Source: Anaerolineales bacterium
Lineage (GTDB): Bacteria; Chloroflexota; Anaerolineae; Anaerolineales; UBA11858
Direction: 5' to 3'
Assembly (NCBI GenBank): GCA_028278545.1
Contig: JANQED010000033.1
Location: 102,344-166,343 of the forward strand
Length of the DNA stretch: 64,000 bases
A program made the position numbers and the translations under genes. Of this stretch, positions 59,450 to 64,000 are shown piece by piece. Positions within the stretch are counted from its first letter, which is position 1. Every line of letters starts with the position of its first letter. The notes beneath the pieces were generated by a model. That model ran no database searches, was not told where the DNA came from, and saw nothing but the letters and a program-made list of their open reading frames with translations.

Positions 59450-60601
59450 GTGTCCAAATTCATCCTTCGGCGAGTGATTAGAGGGATTGTTGCAATCATT
59501 ACATTCCAAACATTGTTGTTCTTCTTGATGCAGGCTTTACCCTATGATTTTACAGCTTTCCTGGTGTTGTCGCCTGCCAGCCGTCGCCTGGCCCAAACGG
59601 ATTTAGGCCAGGATTTGCCGCTTTGGCAGCAGTATTTTTCCTGGTTGGGGGGATTCTTCCGATTTGATTTGGGGCGTTCTTTCATGGCCTGGCCGACACC
59701 CGTGAGCACGGTTTTGTTGGGCCGGGCCCCTCGCACCCTGGTGCTGTTTTTCATGGCTGCGGTGCTGGCCTATTTATTGGGCATCTGGTTGGGGAAGATG
59801 ATCGCCTGGCGGCGCGGTGGGATATTTGAATTTGGTGTCACCCTGGTGGGCGTGGCTAGCTATACCTCTTTCGCACCCTTCTTAGGGTTTCTGCTGATCA
59901 ACATCTTCGGTTGGCATTTGGGCTGGTTTCCCTTTCACAGTATGGTGGATCATAATATCTGGTACAAAGAGACGGTGACCGTGGATTGGGTCTTGATGCG
60001 TCTGGTGTTCTCGGTTGTGTATGTGATGGTGGGCATTTGGGTACTTGGGTGGATGAGCAGACGAATCAGGTTTCGCCGTCGTCGCCGGGCGTTGAAGCTG
60101 GGCGGCAGCGTTTTGATCTTCCTCTCAGCCGTCATTTGGTGGGATCAGATCGGTTATCTGCATCTGGCCCTGGACGTCCTTGAACATATGGCATTGCCCC
60201 TGGTTTCTGTGGTCTTGCTCTCGTTCGGTGAGACGATGCTGCTCATGCGTACGACGATGTTGGAGACCATCGAAGATGAATATGTGCTCACCGCGCGCGC
60301 CAAGGGGCTTTCTGAGGCGGCAATTCGTGAGCGCCACGTGGCCCGCAATGCCTTCTTGCCAGTGTTATCTCGGCTGCTGCTCAATCTGCCACTGGTCTTG
60401 ACGGGCAGCCTCGCCATCGAAATGGTATTTCAATGGCAGGCGATGGGAGAGCTTATTTTTGTGGCGATCGATTTTCAAGATATCCCTCTGTTGTTGGGGA
60501 TCCTGTCCATCGTTGGGGTGCTGGCTTTGATAGGGCATGTCGTTCTTGATATCCTACACGTTTATATGGATCCACGCCTGCGCTTTGCCGAGAGGAGCTG
60601 A
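59450..60601 (+). CDS. ABC transporter permease, DppB/OppB type
   Basis: A 383-residue permease. It begins KFILRRVIRGIVAIITFQTL, the usual DppB membrane start, and has the EAA loop ETIEDEYVLTARAKGLSEAA that meets the ATPase. The long segment after helix 4 (RRIRFRRRRRALKLGG) is an insert absent from standard DppB (about 310-340 residues). The start is GTG at 59450. A DppC-like partner follows immediately. No binding protein or ATPase gene is present before or after. Confidence 0.9.
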   Translation: MSKFILRRVIRGIVAIITFQTLLFFLMQALPYDFTAFLVLSPASRRLAQTDLGQDLPLWQQYFSWLGGFFRFDLGRSFMAWPTPVSTVLLGRAPRTLVLFFMAAVLAYLLGIWLGKMIAWRRGGIFEFGVTLVGVASYTSFAPFLGFLLINIFGWHLGWFPFHSMVDHNIWYKETVTVDWVLMRLVFSVVYVMVGIWVLGWMSRRIRFRRRRRALKLGGSVLIFLSAVIWWDQIGYLHLALDVLEHMALPLVSVVLLSFGETMLLMRTTMLETIEDEYVLTARAKGLSEAAIRERHVARNAFLPVLSRLLLNLPLVLTGSLAIEMVFQWQAMGELIFVAIDFQDIPLLLGILSIVGVLALIGHVVLDILHVYMDPRLRFAERS

Positions 60602-60602
60602 T

Positions 60603-61559
60603 TTGGCTAAACACGTTATTGCGGCACCTGAATATACTACTTTGGAGATCTATTGGCAGGGATTGCGCGCCCGTTGGGGACAAATCTGTTCTGGCTGGTG
60701 GGAGTTTCGCAGGAATCCTTTGGGGGTGATCGGCCTGGCCCTCATCGTTGTCTTTGCCTTGATGGTGATCGCCCACCCCATCTTGATGGGGACGATCTGG
60801 CGGCCAACCATTTACGATCCATACCTGGGTTTCGACACCACGATCTTGACGAATCCTTCTCCTCCCACTTCCAGACACCTCCTCGGCACTGATGGAATGG
60901 GGCGAGACGTGTTCAGCCAGTTGCTCTTTGGGGCCCAGATGTCCTTCCGCGTGGGGATCACCGCGGCGATCATCGCGGTGACTCTGTCAACGATCTTTGG
61001 GGGCATGGCAGGTTACTTTGGGGGAGGTGTGGATTTGATTCTCATGGGACTCTCTGATGTATTTGTGTTGCTGCCCGCATTGGTGATTATGCTGATCTTA
61101 GGCCTGCTCGTTCGCCTGGATTGGTTTTTGATCGCGCTGATCTTTGGGGTGCTGACCGGCCTGGGGAGTCAATCTATTGTGGTGAAGTCGCATACTTTAA
61201 CCATCAGCACGAAGCCGTATATAGAAGCGGCGCGCACCGCCGGGGGCAGCCATTGGCATGTGCTCTTGAAGCACATTTTTCCCAGCCTGATGCCGTTGGC
61301 CCTGGTGCACGCGGTGATGACGGTGGTTGGCGCGGTGCTCACGGAATCGCTGCTCTCCTTCTTCAGCAGGACACACGAGTATATGACCTGGGGTTCCATG
61401 ATCTGGCTGGGGCAGCGCACGTTTCGCTGGTTCGGTATGGGGCGGCAATGGAATGCATTGGTCCCTCCCGCGATTGCGATCATGCTGTTTTGCAGCGCGT
61501 TCTATTTGGTAGGGCGGGCACTAGACGATATCGTCAACCCTCGTTTGCGCAATCGGTAA
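60603..61559 (+). CDS. ABC transporter permease, DppC/OppC type
   Basis: A 318-residue permease. After a cytoplasmic start (IYWQGLRARWGQICSGWWEF and RRNPLGVIGLALIV) come HLLGTDGMGRDVFSQLLFGA, the DppC hallmark, and the EAA loop KPYIEAARTAGGSHWHVLLK. The TTG at 60603 with AGGAG in front starts it just after the DppB stop; an earlier start would lie within dppB. The pair makes the membrane channel of a peptide or nickel type importer, but the remaining parts are not in the window. Confidence 0.9.
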   Translation: MAKHVIAAPEYTTLEIYWQGLRARWGQICSGWWEFRRNPLGVIGLALIVVFALMVIAHPILMGTIWRPTIYDPYLGFDTTILTNPSPPTSRHLLGTDGMGRDVFSQLLFGAQMSFRVGITAAIIAVTLSTIFGGMAGYFGGGVDLILMGLSDVFVLLPALVIMLILGLLVRLDWFLIALIFGVLTGLGSQSIVVKSHTLTISTKPYIEAARTAGGSHWHVLLKHIFPSLMPLALVHAVMTVVGAVLTESLLSFFSRTHEYMTWGSMIWLGQRTFRWFGMGRQWNALVPPAIAIMLFCSAFYLVGRALDDIVNPRLRNR

Positions 61560-61618
61560 TCTGAATCCACCACGGGGGATTGCTTTGGCCCGTGCGCTTC
61601 GTCAAATTCCCTGATTCT

Positions 61619-61635
61619 ATGCTAAGATTATCAGG
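61619..61635 (+). promoter_or_regulatory. -10 region directly before the phosphoesterase
   Basis: TATGCT (61619-61624) and TAAGAT (61623-61628) end 7-11 bases before the ATG at 61636; a start there gives a leaderless or near-leaderless mRNA. No -35 is obvious. Confidence 0.4.
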
Positions 61636-62367
61636 ATGCGAGTACTACTGATCTCCGACGTTCACGCTAACCTAACCGCTTTGGAAGCCGTACTGAACGA
61701 TGCAGAGGCTTATGAAGGGGTCTGGTTTCTGGGCGATCTGGTTGGGTACGGGCCAGACCCTAACGAGTGCATCGAACGGATCCGCGCGCTGCCCGACCTT
61801 GTAGCCCTGATGGGGAACCACGACGCCGCCACATTGGATCAACTGAGTACCGATGCCTTCAACGAGGATGCGCGTCAGTCGGTGATCTGGACTCGAGATG
61901 CCTTGTCGCCGGAAAGTGTGGCCTATCTGGGTGAATTGCCGGATAAAGTTAAGGTGGTGGATGATGTCACGCTGGCCCATGGCAGCCCCCGCCAGCCAGT
62001 GTGGGAATATATTCTGAACGCTAAGACTGCGACAGAGAACTTTTTCTTCTTTGTGACCCCCTTTTGCTTCGTAGGGCATACCCATCTGCCCAGGATTTTC
62101 CGGTTGTCGGATAGCCGCGCGCAGGCGGATTTATTCGTGCCTATTGAAAACGCCTGTTTCGAGTTGAGCCCAAGGCTGATTCTCAACCCGGGGTCCGTTG
62201 GACAGCCACGCGACCGCGACCCCCGAGCGGCTTATGCGATATTCGATCTGGAGACCAAGATGATCGAGTTCCGGCGAGTCGCTTACGATGTTCGCGGCGT
62301 GCAAGAGCGTATGCGCCAGGCGGGATTGCCAGAGCGGCATATCAATCGCCTTGAAGCGGGCTGGTAA
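61636..62367 (+). CDS. Calcineurin-like metallophosphoesterase
   Basis: A 243-residue enzyme with all metal motifs: DVHAN (Asp8, His10), GDLVGYGPDP, GNHDAAT, His in LAHGSPRQP and GHTHLPRIF. The GPDPNEC and GSVGQPRDRDPRAAYA blocks place it with the bacterial YfcE/DUF-type subgroup that hydrolyses phosphodiesters, including cyclic nucleotides in some cases. Substrate unknown. It stands alone between the permeases and a lipoprotein. Confidence 0.92.
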   Translation: MRVLLISDVHANLTALEAVLNDAEAYEGVWFLGDLVGYGPDPNECIERIRALPDLVALMGNHDAATLDQLSTDAFNEDARQSVIWTRDALSPESVAYLGELPDKVKVVDDVTLAHGSPRQPVWEYILNAKTATENFFFFVTPFCFVGHTHLPRIFRLSDSRAQADLFVPIENACFELSPRLILNPGSVGQPRDRDPRAAYAIFDLETKMIEFRRVAYDVRGVQERMRQAGLPERHINRLEAGW

Positions 62368-62438
62368 GGGAACTTTTCTACCCCCAGGGGCGTTATATGG
62401 ATAACCGAATATAATCGAAATTTGAAGGAGAATTCCCC

Positions 62439-63368
62439 ATGTTGAACCGAACCTTGTTAGTTCTTTCCCTAATGGCATTATTGCTATCCGCTTGCGGAGC
62501 AAGAGTTGCTTCTGAACCGATGCTGGCGAGCAACGATTTCGGGGGTGGTTACGCAGAAGATGCTATGTACGCAATGGAAGAGTCTGCTGCAGTGCCGCTG
62601 GAATCGGAAGGTGAATTCAGGGCATCCGACAGCCCGTCATCGGCGATGGTCGAGCGGATGGTGATCAAGAACGCCTCGCTCTCCATCGTGGTTACAGACC
62701 CAGCCGTGGCGATGGATGAAATCATGTCCATGGCGGAAGAGATGGGCGGCTTTGTGGTCTCATCCAACTTATGGCAGACCGCCCTGGGCAGCGGTGTGAC
62801 CGTGGATCAGGCCTCCATCAACATACGCGTTCCCGTAGAGCGTCTGGATGAGGCGCTGACGCGCATTAAGGCGGGTGCAGGCGAAGTGCGCTCGGAGAAT
62901 ATCTTTGGCGAGGACGTCACTAGCCAGTATACTGACCTGCAATCTCGTCTGCGCAACCTGGAAGCTGCTGAGTCCCAGTTGATGGCGATCATGGAAGACG
63001 CTACCAAGACGGAAGATGTGCTCCAGGTCTACAACAACCTGGTCAGCGTACGGGAGCAGATCGAAGTCATCAAAGGCCAGATGCAGTATTTCGAGCAGGC
63101 GGCCGCGCTTTCTTCGATCAGTGTTGATATCATCGCCGATGAAGCCGACCAACCCATCCAAATCGGCGGCTGGCAGCCAGTGGGTGTAGCCAAAGATGCT
63201 GTAGAGGCGTTGATCAACACCTTACAGGGCCTAGTCAATGTGGTGATCTGGATGGTGATCTTCTTGCTCCCAGTCGCCCTAGTGATCGTCCTGCCGCTCT
63301 CGTTCTTGTGGCGTGGCTTCCGCCGCTGGCGCAAAAGACGTGTGGCGAAGAAGCAACCCAAAGAATAG
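62439..63368 (+). CDS. DUF4349 lipoprotein
   Basis: A 309-residue lipoprotein. Lipobox LLLSACGA, a short acidic linker, then the DUF4349 domain: MVIKNASLSIVVTDPAVAMD, GGFVVSSN, ASINIRVPVERLDEALTRIK and a coiled coil (TDLQSRLRNLEAAESQLMAI). A C-terminal membrane helix (VVIWMVIFLLPVALVIVLPL) with a basic tail follows. Being tethered at both ends is typical of this family. Function unknown. A TATAAT at 62411-62416 and AAGGAG precede the ATG. Confidence 0.88.
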   Translation: MLNRTLLVLSLMALLLSACGARVASEPMLASNDFGGGYAEDAMYAMEESAAVPLESEGEFRASDSPSSAMVERMVIKNASLSIVVTDPAVAMDEIMSMAEEMGGFVVSSNLWQTALGSGVTVDQASINIRVPVERLDEALTRIKAGAGEVRSENIFGEDVTSQYTDLQSRLRNLEAAESQLMAIMEDATKTEDVLQVYNNLVSVREQIEVIKGQMQYFEQAAALSSISVDIIADEADQPIQIGGWQPVGVAKDAVEALINTLQGLVNVVIWMVIFLLPVALVIVLPLSFLWRGFRRWRKRRVAKKQPKE

Positions 63369-63385
63369 AACTCAGAAGTGAGTAT

Positions 63386-63414
63386 GGGGCGGCGGAGCCG
63401 CCCCGTTTCTTTTT
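63386..63414 (+). terminator. Rho-independent terminator before rsmG
   Basis: GGGGCGGC (63386-63393), loop GGA, GCCGCCCC (63397-63404), then GTTTCTTTTT. Strong stem and T-run. Confidence 0.95.
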
Positions 63415-63431
63415 CGGTATAATCCCCTTTG

Positions 63432-64000
63432 ATGCATGAACTGGCACAAGAACTCGAAGACCTGGTCGGCGTTGCGCTCAGCCCTCAGCAGTTGACGGCG
63501 TTGACGGTTTACGCGCAGGAACTGGTTGAATGGAATGAGCGTTACAGCCTGACCGCTATTGATGATCCCGGCAAGGTGCGCGTCAAGCATTTCTTAGATT
63601 CGCTCAGCGCGTTTCTGGCATTGCGCAATACTTCGGTTGAGAACGTGATCGATGTGGGGACGGGGGCGGGTTTTCCGGGTCTGCCGCTGAAGATATTGTG
63701 CCCGCAAATAAAATTGACGCTGGTGGAGTCGGTGACCAAAAAAGTGGATTTCTGCAAGCACGTGGTTGAGAAGCTGGCTTTGGATGATGTGGAAGTCGTG
63801 CGTGAACGCGCCGAGGTGATCGGCAAAAATGACACTTATCGTGAAAAATTCGATTGGGCGGTTGCGCGCGCCGTGGCCTTGATGCCAATTTTGATGGAGT
63901 TCTTGCTGCCCCTGGTGCGCGTGGGGGGGCGAGTATTGGCCATGAAGGGGGAGAGCGGCCCTGCTGAGGCGCATCCGGCTGACCGGGCTATGGGGATGTT
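63432..64000 (+). CDS. rsmG: 16S rRNA (guanine-527-N7)-methyltransferase RsmG, partial
   Basis: Methylates G527 of 16S rRNA with SAM. The first 189 residues are inside the window, with no stop before the edge. MHELAQELEDLVGVALSPQQ leads into WNERYSLTAIDDPGKVRVKH, the RsmG family start, then DVGTGAGFPGLPLKIL for SAM and TLVESVTKKVDFCKHVV. A TATAAT at 63418-63423 lies 8 bases before the ATG, directly after the terminator, so the mRNA is probably leaderless. The C-terminal part is beyond the window. Confidence 0.93.
   Translation, partial: MHELAQELEDLVGVALSPQQLTALTVYAQELVEWNERYSLTAIDDPGKVRVKHFLDSLSAFLALRNTSVENVIDVGTGAGFPGLPLKILCPQIKLTLVESVTKKVDFCKHVVEKLALDDVEVVRERAEVIGKNDTYREKFDWAVARAVALMPILMEFLLPLVRVGGRVLAMKGESGPAEAHPADRAMGM

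Overview
The window reads as chromosomal DNA of a GC-rich, gene-dense bacterium, most likely a Chloroflexota member of the Anaerolineae type. This is inferred from gene content and style: a menaquinone methyltransferase, a VanW/YoaR-type wall protein, a SEDS-PBP fusion, several lipoproteins with Thr/Pro-rich stalks, a eukaryote-like double phosphofructokinase, and genes with very short or no leaders. I saw no rRNA, tRNA, CRISPR array, insertion sequence or phage block. The window starts inside one gene and ends inside rsmG.

Layout. 0-8.5 kb: mutY, an M19 dipeptidase and a membrane protein; an adrenodoxin-reductase-like ferredoxin-NADP reductase; an active/inactive M16 peptidase pair with acpS; DedA. 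8.6-11.2 kb (minus): a lipoprotein fusing a DsbA-like thioredoxin domain to a cyclophilin, whose first active-site Cys codon is TGA followed by a SECIS-like hairpin (probable selenoprotein), and a HExxH membrane protein. 11.3-16.9 kb: a PadR/HAAS sensor pair, an Atg22-type MFS protein, menG/ubiE, ubiX, an S23 four-helix-bundle gene bordered by inverted octamer repeats, and a methyltransferase. 17-26 kb: a methyltransferase with a zinc ribbon, UDP-glucose dehydrogenase, an Fe-S Rrf2 regulator, hutU, double-domain PFK and a VanW protein. 26-39 kb: a BrnT-like toxin-antitoxin pair, a 1981-residue thioester alpha-2-macroglobulin, lipoproteins, alr, an AbiEii-like nucleotidyltransferase and tyrS. 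39.5-44 kb: a MerR/TipA regulator, a SEDS-PBP fusion whose PBP half has lost its catalytic motifs, and a fumarase alpha subunit. 44-48.3 kb: a PadR-controlled operon with five SCP2 domains, three of them fused to an iron-sulfur flavoprotein and one to a membrane protein. 48.3-53 kb: an MDR reductase, a LuxR remnant and mutS2. 53-64 kb: a Phd/PIN toxin-antitoxin pair coupled to a Gfo/Idh/MocA oxidoreductase, glpX, a SulP-STAS-rhodanese transporter, an EamA transporter, two DppB/DppC-type permeases, a metallophosphoesterase, a DUF4349 lipoprotein and rsmG.

Two signals cut across the genes. First, degenerate tandem repeats with a strict 7-bp (sometimes 8-bp) period lie at gene ends and inside coding regions (acpS tail, ubiX start, S23 flanks, SEDS-PBP linker, two places in mutS2, downstream of the MerR gene). 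Each array has its own sequence but shares the period. Second, several promoters carry well-formed inverted repeats on the -10 element (both padR genes, hutU, merR, phd), so local autoregulation looks common.

The genes together cover cell-wall synthesis and surface proteins (alr, SEDS-PBP, VanW, A2M), extracytoplasmic thiol redox and folding (selenoprotein), glycolysis/gluconeogenesis control points (PFK, GlpX), quinone synthesis, DNA repair (MutY, MutS2) and translation (TyrS, RsmG).
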